Position numbers and translations under genes: made by a program. A stretch of 64,000 nucleotides of DNA from Flabesymbios commensalis (Eukaryota > Annelida > Polychaeta > Terebellida > Flabelligeridae). Below, in pieces: positions 1 through 11,262 of this stretch (the first letter of the stretch is position 1; each line of letters starts with the position of its first letter). The stretch spans positions 39,049,917-39,113,916 of the forward strand of contig OZ024911.1 of assembly GCA_964017125.1 (NCBI GenBank), given 5' to 3'. Below the pieces are notes generated by a model, which did not search any database, had not been told where the DNA came from, and saw only the letters and a program-made list of their open reading frames with translations.

Positions 1-66
1 CAGTATCATGTATTATGATATTTATTTCACACAAAATACGTCTGAATGTATCTATTTTGTTTTCAG

Positions 67-385
67 CTTATGCCTACAAAGAAGCACATTTTGCTGGGAA
101 TAATGATGATGACTATTATTGTTGTTTACAAAACTGCTAAGGTTCTTGAACCATCTTCAGTTTCATACACCTCCTTTGCTTCTTGGAGTCAACAATCTAA
201 AACATATTATTCTATTATGGATACCACTGCACAGTGGCAAAGCAATGCCGGGGTCAAGTTTGGAGAAACCAGACCATTTATTTCGAGATTGCGATCAATC
301 TTCTTGTCAGTTAACGTATGATAGATCTACGCTGACTAGAGGCAGTCACGCAGTAATGTTCAATTTGCGTAAACCAAATATGTTA
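67..385 (+). pseudogene. Alpha-1,3-fucosyltransferase (GT10) copy 1, broken 5' exon
   Basis: This is a remnant of the same gene as the intact copies at 18956 and 46982. A pyrimidine-rich tract ends in a TTTTCAG acceptor at 60-66, then ATG at 70 opens a short basic tail (MPTKKH) and a hydrophobic anchor (ILLGIMMMTIIVVY), as in a type II Golgi enzyme. The stem region follows. Against copy 3 a gap of about 5 bases lies near position 207, after SKTY; beyond it the homologous reading continues in another frame (LHSGKAMPGSSLEKPDHLF through RSTLTRGSHAVMFNLRKPN). Homology stops near 385, just before a LINE fragment, so the whole catalytic C-terminal half is missing. It is closer to copy 3 than to copy 2 and keeps the anchor that copy 3 has lost. 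Almost certainly non-functional. Confidence 0.85.
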
Positions 386-431
386 CCAAATATATTTTTT
401 TGTTGGTCTATTCATTGACACTTATTACAGT

Positions 432-740
432 TTAAAAGGTGTGAAAAAAGACTCTTTTAAGTTCACTCCTATTAGTGAGGAAGAAACACTTAAACACCTA
501 CAAAATTTGTTCTCTAAGAAGGCGACTGGACTTGATGGCATGCCGGGCGGGTTCATTAAGGATGGCGCCACCCAAATCACAGCTCCAATCACTCATATAA
601 TTAATCTCTTTTTACATTCAGGCAATTTTCTGGGTGGTATGAAAATTGCACGAGTTGTACCACTTTACAAAAATAAATCTAAAACCGACCCGGGCAACTA
701 TCGCCCTGTCTCAATTCTATCAGTTTACTCAAACAAGAGG
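432..740 (+). mobile_element. LINE reverse-transcriptase fragment
   Basis: The + frame reads the front of a non-LTR RT domain: a linker (EEETLKHLQNLFSKKATGLDGMP), then ITAPITHIINLFLHSGNF, then ARVVPLY and GNYRPVSILS, which are the standard finger motifs of Jockey/CR1-like LINEs. Similarity ends at SILSVYSN; no palm YADD motif follows. It abuts the broken fucosyltransferase exon at 385, so its insertion, or a deletion joining the two, probably removed the rest of that gene. Confidence 0.8.
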
Positions 741-992
741 CCCGGGGGCCTTGACGTTTGTCAACAGCATTGCATAAAATCAGCTAAAAATGTGTCAGAG
801 AATGTATATCTATACTCTAGGATGCATTATCATGAAAAGATGTACAGTATTAGACTATTATATCCTTTATATCGATCATTGGCATTTATATTATTATGTT
901 CGGTTCCCATAATACATTTTGTTGATTTTACACACGTTCTGAAGCACTGCACCTAGTGACATATGCTTGACAAAGAATCATTTCACAGGACT
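741..992. other. Unassigned AT-rich gap
   Basis: I see no coding potential or repeat structure here beyond the open tail of the preceding LINE frame, which no longer resembles RT. Confidence 0.4.
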
Positions 993-1374
993 ACAATGTT
1001 AAAGGGACTGGCCCAGGCTAAAATCATCAAAAAATCGGTGGTTTTATTTTGGCTTCTTAATATGACCATATGATGTAAACATGTCCATAGACTGAAACTG
1101 CAAAACTTTTTAAATTTTTCTGCAGCACATTCACCAGTTAGTCTAGATATAGAGACGAAATTCATGATTTCTAATTATGGACAACCATGTCAAAAATAAG
1201 AAATACGGGAATTTCGTCTCTATATCTAGCCTAACTGGTGAATACGAAGCAGAAAAATTAAAACACTTTTGCAGTTCTAGTCTATGGACATGTTTACATC
1301 ATATGATCATATTAAGAAGACAAAATAAAATCACCGATTTTTTGATGATATGATTTTAGCCTGGGCCAGTCTCC
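993..1374. mobile_element. Palindromic (foldback) MITE, family F1
   Basis: Two arms of about 175 bases are inverted copies around a spacer of about 45 bases (about 1166-1195). The outer ends read GGACTGGCCCAGGCTAAAAT and its inverse GATTTTAGCCTGGGCCAGTC; the inner arms share TCTCTATATCTAG and the GTTTACATCATATG block. No coding content. The spacer plus right arm recur at 15510-15697, which shows that this is a dispersed family. Confidence 0.85.
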
Positions 1375-1760
1375 TCAATATTACAAAAGTGCAATTATTA
1401 ATTCTTCTGGGACTTTTATTATGCCCCAGTTAGCCAGGAATTTTCACGAAATCTTTAATTTCCAATTTTAATTCTTCTGCCTAAAATATGCCTAGCAAAG
1501 CTGGAAAATATCAGCTTTTAATGTTTCTTACTCAGCCGTGAAATATACAGTAGCCCTAATCCATCATTATCACATAAAGACGTAATGCACTTTCACTGCA
1601 CCCTCTTACGTAATGCCAAATATGGAAATCACAATACACACAGTAGACCTAAGGATGAAGATCCATGAACGCTTTCTCAACTCACAAAATCTTTGCTGAA
1701 ATGTTGCTGTAATGTTGTCAGGCCAACGTTGAGTCAGGTGTTAGTTGGCTGTATCAAATG
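1375..1760. other. No gene seen
   Basis: AT-rich intergenic sequence with no long open frame, tandem repeat or clear mobile element. Confidence 0.4.
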
Positions 1761-1761
1761 C

Positions 1762-1905
1762 AATGAAATGAAATAAATGGGGTTCTACACCACATTTGTA
1801 CTCATATAGGCTAAATTAGGTAAGGAGAACCTCCTGAGGATGGTGAGATGAATGAGGTGTCACTGCCCTCCAGACACAGGATTCAAAATTGAGCCAGCTG
1901 CTTTA
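1762..1905 (-). mobile_element. Dimeric tRNA-SINE, 5'-truncated old copy
   Basis: Read on the minus strand this matches the 3' half of the SINE at 7548: the second tRNA-like region end (CTGTGTCTGGAGG), CTCACCATCCTCAGGAGG, the TAGCCTATATGAG block and an ATTTC-rich tail. The first tRNA head is missing and divergence is higher than in the other copies, so it is older. Confidence 0.75.
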
Positions 1906-2151
1906 TAGAAACTGAATCGACATTACTCCAGCACCTGACTCACACGGTATGGAGTGCATCCGCACATATAACAAGACAAAACAAGAAATTTATTATTGGG
2001 TTTAAACTTGCACAATAATATACATGCTGGCATACATCTTGTATTTTACTTTAGAAAGTAAAATGATAATAGTAGGCCTACATATTATCACTTCGAGACA
2101 TGTTTTTAATATACATATCCACTTCTAAAGTATGCATACTTTTAGGTGCAT

Positions 2152-2495
2152 CCCAGCAAACATGATACGGCGAACAGTGGATCAACACTCAAAGGTTTCG
2201 AATTTCAGAAGTTTAGCCAGATCATAGAGTTAACTCTATATGGCAATTTACGTGTGATTGTACTTCAGCGGTAGGCCTATTGCCTCATTGTAGCATCTTC
2301 CTCTGCAAGGCTGGCTATTCCTGAGGTCGTAGACCGACCTTGCTGAAACAGGGTTGAATCCGCCTATTGGAGTGGGGACTCTTTAAAAATATTTTTTTGT
2401 TTGACCCAAGTTTGACCTCTGGCATGAGTGTTGTTTTAATGTGGGGCCATTGTCTACGACACCGGCCCTACATTAAACAACACGTGTCTGCTGGC
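2152..2495. mobile_element. Possible degraded CAGCAAACA-type MITE
   Basis: CCCAGCAAACATGATACG at 2152 and CACGTGTCTGCTGG near 2481-2494 resemble the inverted ends of the short family seen at 6611 and 36155. The internal CATTGTCTACGACACCGGCC resembles its core. Divergent, so tentative. Confidence 0.4.
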
Positions 2496-3014
2496 CGAGT
2501 AGCTCACCGGAAACGTCTCAGACACAGACCACCACATCTCACCGAAACGTGCGTGAGGGTTGAATTGATGATGAGCCAACGTCGCAGACAGCGGGCCAAC
2601 ATTAAAAAGACATTTTTTGAAAAACTAATGAATATTCAATATCTAAATCTTCCTCCCCACCCCAATAGGTGGATAGTATGGCTAATTCAGCAAGGCTTGG
2701 CCTGACGGCCTCGCTGTGTCAAGACTTGCTGCCAGGAAGATGCATTGTAGTAGTCAACGCGATGCGTAGGCCTACAAAGCATAATCTGATAATATATTAC
2801 ACAGGCTATACGCTATGCTTTCTACAGAAACTACATCGACTTAATGTTAGTTTAATGTTGGGCCAGCAGTGCAGACGGTGGACTAGTATTAAACCAGGGA
2901 TAACTGGATATTTAGTATATTGTTGTGCCACCCTCTACATCGTTTACCCAGCATTAAAGGAACATCATTTATTATTAATAGTATTTGTAAATTCAGTTCA
3001 AAATAATAAAGTTG

Positions 3015-5632
3015 TGGCAGGTTCCACGATAATGTGTACGACCAACCTACTGAGTGGACCTAAAAATAAAATAGTTTAAATGATAATTTTGACGTTTCAA
3101 TATGTTTGTAGAATGAACAAACAACATGTTTTCGATAAATTCGATATAACCTTTAAATTTTATAATGTTAAAAAAACATTTATTCGTGCAGTCTTGCAAT
3201 GGGAAATAGAGATAAATTTTGTTGTTTTAATAACAGTCACTCACAAATAATTCACGTGTCACCGATACATAAATATCACATATAATAACACAAAGTATCA
3301 TAATATCACCTTTATTTTGCTTAATATTTTTTTGTTTAATGTTGATTAAGTAAAAACCAAAATGCTAACGTGACGTTTTAAGCTGTCTTGGGCGTACATC
3401 TGTACGTAATCACGTTAGCATGTAGGCCCTACTTCACATAATAGGGTCTAATAATAATATGATATATTTATATGGCGCACATATCCAGCTCATCATATGC
3501 CTACAGGCTACATGACGACTTAAATTATATTATCCCTGGTCATTGGACCTGTTAGGCCTAAATAATGTACCAACTCCCCGGGGAGCATGCATCACTGCAA
3601 ACGTTTTGCGCTATTGATTTTTTTTTATTATCGAATATATTTTACATCTCTATCCCACCAGGTAATCCTACTCATCCACACCTGAGTGAAATGAAGCATG
3701 TGGGGGCACAAATTGACACATCAATGTCCTAGGGTGTAGAGAGAAGAAACATTGACATCTCTCCGAAAATTATACACCAAGCGAGCCTTAAACTCGCAAG
3801 GCAGGCATGCAGCGGCGAATTGCAAAGTTATACGCTTTATCCATTGCATCACGTCCCACACATCCCTAAAACAGTATGTTCTGGGTATGGCGATTGATCA
3901 ATCTGGCTACTTTTCGTTTGAACTGTTATTTTCATGAGTGGTAGATGTTTGTTTTTTCATAATTACAAAAAATTGATAAACTTTTCGCTTAAAGAGGTTG
4001 GCCTTTTTGCAATTAACATGCACATAGATTGTTTCAGAACAATTGTGTGTTCAAGATTCAAGTGCTCTTTAATTTCTATAGGTGGAATGTCTCAACATGC
4101 GCTCCTCAAATAAATACAAACTACTTCAATTTATTCATGTTTATGAAGTAGAATATCACCAATAGGCCTACATCTTTTTTTTGTAGCCATAACAGTGAAA
4201 ACATCTATATATCATAACGTTCACAGGCAAAAACATCCACAAAACATAACGTTCACAGTGAAAACATCCAATTAACATAACGTTCACAGTGAAAAACATC
4301 CAAATAACATAACGTTCACAGTGAAAAACATCCAAATAACATAACGTTAACAGTGAGAAACATCCAATTACCATAACGTTAACAGTGAAAAACATCCAAA
4401 TAACATAACGTTAACAGTGAGAAACATCCAATTACCATAACGTTAACAGAGAAAAACATCCAATTAACATATTGTTAACAGTGATAAACATCCTAATAAC
4501 ATAACGTAACAGTGAAAAACATTCAATTAACATAACGTTCACAGAGAAAAACATCCAAATAGCATAACGTTAGCAGTGAAAAACATCCAAATAACATAAC
4601 GTGCACAGTGAAAAACATCCAAGAAATATAACGTTAGTGTGAGGTTTGTCCAGTATCCATAAACGATAGCAACACAAACACAAATGTGTTTAATTATAGC
4701 CTTGACTGGTACAAAGCATTACATTCGCTGTAATGAGATACATTATTTCATTTTCTATGGAAATGGCATGTTCAGAGGTACAAACTGGGCACTTAGCAGG
4801 CTTGAATTGTCAAATTTACCAAACCAAAATGCTAACGTTACTTTCTCATTAATCACAGAGATGGTGACGTAAATTTTGACCAATACATTTTAGAAACATG
4901 CCTACCACATAGCGGTATTTTTCTGAACTAACACGTGCAGGCAATAGCCACAGATATCAAAACCATGTCACATGGGCAGCTAGTATACAAATCTGTTGCT
5001 GTACAGTGCATAAACTGTAGTGCTATTGTTACGCAAAATAGGACAGCGAATTCCGTGACTGACAAATCGATGCCACTATATCTAGACATTTATTATTTTA
5101 ACATTTTGTGCTATATATTTTAGTAGACAAACCAATTACCTGGTCAATTGCTCAAGTTCATATTAATGGTGTATATAGTTTTGACGTACGGACACTTTTA
5201 ATTTTGCTAACGTGATGAATACATCTTTGATGTACAAAATCACGTTTTAAGTGTCAATTTTAAACATCGATATTTTTGTCAAAAATGCCTCGTGGTAAAA
5301 TAGACTTTCAATAATCATAATTTGATATATTGTTTTTATGATGCAGCATAATGCTAGCTAAATTAATTAGGAATGTTGACAAAAACGATGTACAAAAACA
5401 TGACATGTCGCCAAAGTAGGTTTTATACTCTTAATATGACAGGTTTTTCACAACGTTTTATTAATTTTAAGTTTTGACGATTTGTCTTTATCACAGAAAT
5501 TTTGTACACTATATGTCAGTATGGAAACCTTTAGGCACACTTATTTCCTCTTTCGTATACTAGAACAATAAAATGTAATTTGCAATAATAATAGTGCTAA
5601 CGTTATGGTACACATTATCGTGGAACCTGCCT
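3015..5632. mobile_element. Probable 2.6-kb non-autonomous TIR transposon carrying a minisatellite
   Basis: GGCAGGTTCCACGATAATGT at 3017 continues to GTAC, and an exact 24-base inverse copy lies at about 5607-5630. Between them are several TGCTAACGT motifs in both orientations (about 3361, 3412 inverted, 4829, 5206, 5591), one repeated phrase AAACCAAAATGCTAACGT (about 3356 and 4819), and a 32-base tandem array at 4187-4640. No transposase is visible. A clear target-site duplication is not evident, so the exact ends are uncertain. Confidence 0.6.
4187..4640. repeat. 32-bp minisatellite, about 14 units
   Basis: The unit reads CATAACGTTCACAGTGAAAA then ACATCCAAATAA. About 14 units stand head to tail, with variants GTTAACAGTGAGAAA and CCAATTAC alternating in the middle, which suggests a higher-order two-unit expansion. 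Each unit carries the palindrome AACGTT. The minus-strand reading (FTVNVM repeats) is only a frame through the array. Confidence 0.95.
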
Positions 5633-5667
5633 TATGGCTTTGGTACCACACATTTTAGTAACTTCTA

Positions 5668-5749
5668 ATTAGACCCCTATCAGCGTGATATTTAGGCCTA
5701 TATTACAATGTGATGTTGAATATCAGCTTCCATTGATAGGGTCTATAAT
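5668..5749. repeat. Short palindromic repeat
   Basis: Arms TAGACCCCTATCA and TGATAGGGTCTA face each other over about 80 bases, with weaker internal pairing (GATATT and AATATC). Probably a small MITE. Confidence 0.5.
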
Positions 5750-5955
5750 ACAAGAACATAAATTAGGCCTACTAGTTGTGTTTTTAGCATAGACTTAGGT
5801 TGAAATCTACGTTCAGTTTAACTTGAATATAACTCTTTTTAATATAGCCCAAACATAGGGACGCAGACGGTTAATATACGGGAATATAAATAGTTAAAAC
5901 TATATGTATGAGATTGGTATTATTACATATTCAGTGCCCCCGATTTTTAAATTGG

Positions 5956-6155
5956 AAAAAGGGGGCCAAGGGCAGGCTTGGGACCAAAGTACTCGGTACT
6001 TCGGTACCTCGGTACTCGAGTACCGATTTTGCAGTACTCGCCAGTACTCGGTACTCGTACTTTTGAAAAGTACTTGTACTCGTACTTGTACTCAAGTACT
6101 TTTAAAAATGAAAGTATTTTTAACGAGTACTTACGAGTACTTTACGAGTACTAGT
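5956..6155. repeat. GTACT-rich dispersed repeat, copy A
   Basis: It begins with GGCAGGCTTGGGACCAAAG and then runs through an irregular array of GTACTCG, GTACTTG and similar words. An inverted relative lies at 9222-9395. The frame through it (YFGTSVLEYRF...) is an artefact of the repeat. Confidence 0.75.
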
Positions 6156-6605
6156 CATCTTAAATTGATTCAAAACAGCTCACTGACAAATCACAAATCA
6201 CTATACCGGGATATGAAACATTCAGTTAATGATTCGTTTTCCATCTGTTTAGATATTATATTGAAAAATGATTTAATTAATAGTTTTGAAATTATTTCAA
6301 ACTAGTCCAATTAATTATATCACCTTATAACAAAAGTGCACCTTTTTACAATATCATGCTGCTAATTGCTTGTTCTACCTTGTATATACTAGTATCATGG
6401 TGTAGTTCACAAGATAATTGAATAGCTATTTTTTTAAAAAAAAAGACAAGAGACCTGTCATTGGAAAACAGGAATACAAGTTGATATATAGCATTTACAC
6501 GTGACTACTTTACGGTAGGACCAGTAATCATTGAAGGGGAAGGCGTGATTTCAACCATGATGTCACGCCATTTTAAAATCACACTTACAACACCCCTTTC
6601 TTCGC
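6156..6605. other. No gene seen
   Basis: AT-rich sequence with no recognisable coding region or repeat. Confidence 0.35.
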
Positions 6606-6610
6606 AGCTA

Positions 6611-6717
6611 ATCCCCAGCAAACACGAGGCATTGAACCAGTGGTGGTATAATGTTGGGCCAACGTTGAAGACGGTGTAGCAACATTACTACAGGTTCAAT
6701 GTCTCGTGTTTGTTAAG
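6611..6717. mobile_element. CAGCAAACA-type MITE
   Basis: Inverted ends CCCAGCAAACACGAGGCATT and AATGTCTCGTGTTTGTT bracket about 100 bases with a core of ATGTTGGGCCAACGTTGAAG. Related copies occur at 28190, 34550, 36155, 39599 and 60440-60610. Confidence 0.7.
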
Positions 6718-7547
6718 ACGATCAATCGGTATTTGCATAATATTTGCACATTATTGGCCCAGTTGCGTAGTTACTGAGCCGACAGTTTCCCAGCACCGGA
6801 CAAATAATGTCACTTGAGTGAACAAGTAGTTTATAACAGTTTTCTTTATAAAGTTGAGACTCGGTGTGGACTAAGATATAATAAGACTGCCATCGCTCAT
6901 ACAGCTCTGTACCAATGTTGTGTATGTACCAAAAACGCGACGTCTTATCTACAGTGACTTTACAATGTCGGGCCAATGTCCAAGACATTGGGCCAAGAAT
7001 TAATCAACAATGTACCGAGAAGACATAGGATTAACACCTCTGGTATAACAGTACTGTTCAAACACAGATGACCAGAGTAATTAGACGGCAAAAACACCCT
7101 TTAACTGCGGGACACCACTATTATTTATAGGCCTATATCATTATTACAAATCATTTATAAAGCGGTCCATCCAATAAAATCGGATCGCTGTACATACTAA
7201 ATACAAGAAAAAATTAAAAGTAGACAAAACTATGCGCAAGTTTACAAGACGTCAGGTGTCTAGCGTACTAAACAACCCTGAAATGTAAAATAAACATTGC
7301 GTCAGGTCACCGGTAAGCAGCAGGTAAGTTAAAGATTTTTTTTTTTCATTTGTCTATTTTTTATTATCGTGATTATGTAGTTTGTCATTTGAAGCTAGAA
7401 ATATGAGTCAGTACATAATTATAGCTGCAAATTAAAGAAAGATATAATTGAACACGTTAGTGTCGCGAAAGGGTTAAAGGTGTGAGGTTACATAATGAGT
7501 CAATTGTAGGCCTACGACGGCTTTATATAACCCTTCCAGTCCCCGAA

Positions 7548-7864
7548 GGGCGGGGGCCCTAGGGTAGTGGTTAGCACCGCTGCCTTTCACGCCAGAGTCC
7601 GGGGTTCGGTTCCCGGTCTCGGCGGTTTGAAAGAAACAAAATTGTTTCTTCCCCATCCACGTGTGAAAGTTAGTATTGTGGGGAGCCTCCGTGACCGAGA
7701 GGTAGCGTGCTCGGCCTCAGACCGCCAGGGCTCGAATTTCGAATCCTGTGTCTGGAGGACAGTGTCATCTCAATCATCTCACCATCCTCAGGAGGTTCTC
7801 CTGGCCCAGTTTAGCCTATATGTGCACAAAGGTGGCCTAAAGCCCGATTCATTTCATTTCATTT
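7548..7864 (+). mobile_element. Dimeric tRNA-derived SINE, copy A
   Basis: The head resembles tRNA-Glu: TAGTGGTTAGC as A box, an anticodon-arm region CTGCCTTTCACGCCAG with TTC in the loop, and GGGTTCGGTTCCC as B box. A second tRNA-like block follows (CCGTGACCGAGAGGTAGCG, then GGGCTCGAATTTCGAATCC), with CTCAGAC where an anticodon loop would be. The 3' end has CTCAGGAGGTTCTCCTGGCC and a CATTT tail. A 12-base direct repeat CCAGTCCCCGAA flanks it at 7536-7547 and 7865-7876, so the insertion is recent. Confidence 0.9.
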
Positions 7865-8082
7865 CCAGTCCCCGAAATGCGATGACGGATCAGGTATGAA
7901 AATAAATACAACAGTGAGGTGCTCCTCCTATAAATCGCATAAAATTATGGTTTTAAACTAATAATAGGATAGTATGTCGGCTTATGCCCGGGCTGAATCT
8001 TGTAAGGTTATACATGTATCAAGGTGATACATTTGATTTTATATCAGCAGCAACTATAAAGTGTGCCTGTTATCGCAAAACA

Positions 8083-8157
8083 ATTCTGCCGTGCAAAGCC
8101 AAAAGACAGTTCTGTTTACTTTACAAGTAAGCAGATACGGCTTATTGGATTTTCAGG
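8083..8157. repeat. CTGCC...GGCAG palindromic repeat, copy 1
   Basis: TCTGCCGTGCAAAGCCAAAA leads into AGTAAGCAGATACGGC with imperfect inverse symmetry. Better copies lie at 30253 and 32598. Confidence 0.6.
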
Positions 8158-8517
8158 ACAGAATTGTGATCGGTGTACCCTTAAAAAGCCTTGATCTTTT
8201 CCATGACGCAATGTGTGTTCAGGCTCATTTTTTTACAGTGGCGGCCAAATGTTGCCAGCACTGGCCCAAAATTCAAACATCATTAGGACTACTGCAAGTT
8301 TTCAAGCTAGCGTGTTTTGCAACGTAAAGCTTTAGACACAGACAATTTATGTATGTATTTATATATTTATTATGATTCGCTAAGTACAACTACATGTAGC
8401 ATACAATACTTTGTGCACTGATCAGAAAATGCAATATTTTACTATTGGCTGAGACATGACATCAGATATGCAATAGCTATAATAGGCCTGTCCCATAAAA
8501 TTATTTTCACCACTCAT

Positions 8518-9174
8518 ATGTGACCCGATCTGGCAAAATGAGTCGTAATATAAGTTGCATATTTAAATATTGGAGTTATTAAGATATCCCGAACCTCCAC
8601 AAAACTACCTTTAAAATGGTATATCACATAACTCTGTAGCGTGTTTAACTCTGAAATTACGTCATTTTGAGAAAATGGCATTTGAAGTTCAAAAAGGCAA
8701 TTTGTGCACTTTTGATAAAATTGTAATTAAAAAAAAATGTATTAAAATAAACTAAGTAGAAAAAATATTCGTTACCACCCTCATTGTGTCAATAATCGGG
8801 CGGGGGCCCTAGGGTAGTGGTTAGCACCGCTGCCTTTCACGCTAGAGTTCGGGGTTAGGTTCCCGGCGGTTTGAAAGAAACGTTTATAAGAAAAAAAATG
8901 TTTCTTCCCCATCCACGTGTGAAACTCAGTATTGTGGGGAGCCTCCGTGACCGAGAGGTAGCGTACTCGGCCTCAGACCATCAGGGCTCGAATTTCGAAT
9001 CCTGTGTCTGGAGGACAGTGTCATCTCACCATCCTCAGGAGGTTCTTCTGGCCCAGTTTAGCTTATATGTGCTTATATGTGGCCTAAAGCTCGATTCATT
9101 TCATTTTTGTCTTAATAATCATTTGCCAAAGTGCGACGTAAGATTCATTTTGCCAGATCGGGTCACATATATAT
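8518..9174. mobile_element. TIR MITE holding SINE copy B
   Basis: TATGTGACCCGATCTGGCAA at 8518 continues AAATGAG; its inverse, CATTTTGCCAGATCGGGTCA, lies near 9146-9168. TA or ATAT borders on both sides fit a TA-targeting family such as mariner. The inside is non-coding except for the inserted SINE. Confidence 0.75.
8800..9107 (+). mobile_element. Dimeric tRNA-derived SINE, copy B
   Basis: Same structure as copy A but more diverged, with a changed B box (GGGGTTAGGTTCCC) and a shortened spacer after the first head. TGTCAATAATC before and TGTCTTAATAATC after it look like an aged target-site duplication. It lies inside the TIR element 8518-9174. Confidence 0.85.
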
Positions 9175-9221
9175 CAACATGAAGTAACATATATTAATCA
9201 TTTTTTGATGGAATAAATTTT

Positions 9222-9380
9222 ACAACCAAAGTACTCGGTACTTGTACTCAAGTACTTTTTAAAGTACCGGTACTTGTACTCAAGTACTTTTGAAAATCCA
9301 GTACTTGTACTTGTACTCATCATTTTTTCAAGTACTTGTACTTGTACTCGAGTATTTTTGTCCAGTACTCGCCCCAAGCC
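9222..9380. repeat. GTACT-rich dispersed repeat, copy B (inverted)
   Basis: It runs from CCAAAGTACTCGGTACTTG through GTACTTGTACTC words to CAGTACTCGCCCCAAGCC. Read on the other strand this has the same AGGCTTGGG start as copy A. The LTR element begins exactly at its end, and AGCCTGGCCAAGG resumes at 14184, so the LTR element was inserted into this repeat's edge. Confidence 0.75.
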
Positions 9381-10092
9381 TGTAAACGGGTTTTATCCGT
9401 GACACAAATCCTGGTCACGGCACCAATGTAAACTGGTTTTATCCGTGACACAAATCCTGGTCACGGCACCAATGTAAACGGGTCTTATCCGTGATACGTT
9501 GACACGCTATCGTCGGGTGTCCAATTGTTCTGGCACGGCAAACACAACACTCGTGGATAAAGTTAAATTAACTCTTGAATATATATAAAATATATATTAA
9601 GCATAAAACATTCAATTTCTCAGTACACTGATGTTAGTACTTATATCTCGTTGTGTAATTTTGCTGTTGCTTCAGTGATCTACAAGATGTTAGATACCGA
9701 AGCAACTCCCACTAAACTTAGCCAAACCCGAAACGTCTCTGTTACAATACTCCCCAATTTCTCCCTGAATTTTCCTCTGAATTTCCTCTCGAAGGCTGTG
9801 GGCGCCTTCCTTTATAGCGGATCCCGACGGGCGCGGTCCCTTCCTGTGATGAAATGACGTCTCCACCAATCAGGATCCTTACTTTGATATACATTCACAT
9901 TCCTGGGCTGTTTTCCAGAACCGACTCACACAGGCCTCTAGAAATAGGGGACGTCCTGTATGACAATTAGTACTTGTCGCAGTACCGTCTCCACCATGTG
10001 GTTCACATGTAAACAGCCCAGGACAGCATGTTTATTCTACCCTTTACTTACCGAAACCCCAATTTAGCCACCTGTTACTTTACATTGTTACA
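9381..10092 (-). repeat. 3' LTR (left copy)
   Basis: 712 bases starting TGTAAACGGG and ending TTGTTACA. It contains two 46-base units at its left end where the other LTR has one. A minus-strand AATAAA lies in the GTAGAATAAACATG segment, a plausible polyadenylation signal. Confidence 0.9.
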
Positions 10093-10480
10093 TACCTCCC
10101 CCTATGGAATCCAACTTGTTCACACGCTTGAATTCCATATTTCAATCCCTTAAAATCCCTATGATTAGTAAAATCATATAAAAAAATAAAAATATAAGTT
10201 TCGGAGGTGCGCACATCTTCCACCTATATTTTTCTTATACAAATATAAATTATTTTTACTTAAACAATGTATATGTATTGTCATCCTCTTCTCTGGAACA
10301 ATGTCTTGAGTGGAATACACTCTAAAATCATATATATGCTTTACTTACAATTTACATTTTAAATACACTTCTCAGCATTCTCTGCCTCTGGAACATAGTT
10401 TATATGCAATCAATATAATCTCACGATTATCAATGTATCTTATAGGACGTCTCCTACACACGTGCACTACCATCCAGTCA

Positions 10481-11098
10481 TCAGGAAGCCAGTCTGATTG
10501 GACCTCTGACCGTCTCAGACAGCGCCAACACCTCCGTGTTCTCACCACTTGATGTTTGGGCACTTGCAGGTGTTATAAATACTAGGCTGCGTTTTTTCAA
10601 TTTTTTGAAACAATTTATTAATATCCCAGGGTATCTCCAGTATACTATGCCCACTGCACCCACCCCGGTCATTAACAAAATCATCAATCCTCCCAGTGTG
10701 AAGGTAACATACCTGTGGCGTTTCTGTACTGGTGTCATAGCTACAATCTTAGTCTGATGTAACTTCTCTATCAATTGACTTAAAGGAATGTTATCTATGT
10801 CATTTAATTTGGGTAATCTATTGATTTCATCTATTAGATCTGTGTCGTCACCTAATTCGTCGAGCGGTCCCCACACAATGTCACCCGTAAATTTCTTCAA
10901 ATGAAGTAAGTCAGCTTGCCTAGATTTCAAATGATATTCTGATTCGTGATAGTAATAGGGTGGTAAAGTCATTTGATCAGAGAAAGCATGGCATGACATG
11001 TTCAGAGCAACATACGATACAGCTGGACGAACTGTAGTCTGATAGCGTTTATTGCCAACACACATAACCGTGAAAACAATGGGTTCTACTGTAATCAC
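10481..11098 (-). CDS. Env-like open frame of the LTR element
   Basis: A 205-residue frame just upstream of the 3' LTR, in the place where env-like genes sit. It has a charged ectodomain-like part (DLLHLKKFTGDIVWGPLDEL, DLIDEINRLPKL), a strongly hydrophobic segment (TLGGLMILLMTGVGAVGIVY, about residues 130-155) and a short basic cytoplasmic tail. This looks like the C-terminal part of an envelope-type membrane protein and is treated as a fossil remnant. The assignment rests on position and topology, not on a recognised envelope motif. Confidence 0.5.
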   Translation of the reverse strand: MITVEPIVFTVMCVGNKRYQTTVRPAVSYVALNMSCHAFSDQMTLPPYYYHESEYHLKSRQADLLHLKKFTGDIVWGPLDELGDDTDLIDEINRLPKLNDIDNIPLSQLIEKLHQTKIVAMTPVQKRHRYVTFTLGGLMILLMTGVGAVGIVYWRYPGILINCFKKLKKRSLVFITPASAQTSSGENTEVLALSETVRGPIRLAS

Positions 11099-11262
11099 TA
11101 CCCATATCCATTGCAGCCACCAATGTTATTATGCCTCCAGCCGCCATGAGTTAGCAAAGCTCTGGCACTGTAACACAATAACATTTTTTCTTACCTGATG
11201 CTCGTACGTTGGTTTACTTTTTTTTCTCTCTTAAAATTAAACCCATTTATACTATCTCATGT

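Noticed and set aside
2367-3079. Two overlapping frames of 112 and 136 codons
   Set aside because: Overlap a worn MITE and the start of a TIR element; no conserved domain or splice context.
4168-4640. Regular array resembling a CRISPR
   Set aside because: Units are directly abutting 32-mers with no unique spacers; the host is clearly eukaryotic.
7474-7899. Open frames of 60-130 codons on both strands reading VVSTAAFHARVRGSVPGLGG, repeated at 16053, 36530, 44478 and 56700
   Set aside because: They lie exactly on the tRNA-derived SINE copies and are non-coding read-through frames.
9651-9857. 68-codon frame present twice (also 13742)
   Set aside because: Lies inside the two LTRs, opposite to the element's own direction; duplication follows from the LTRs.
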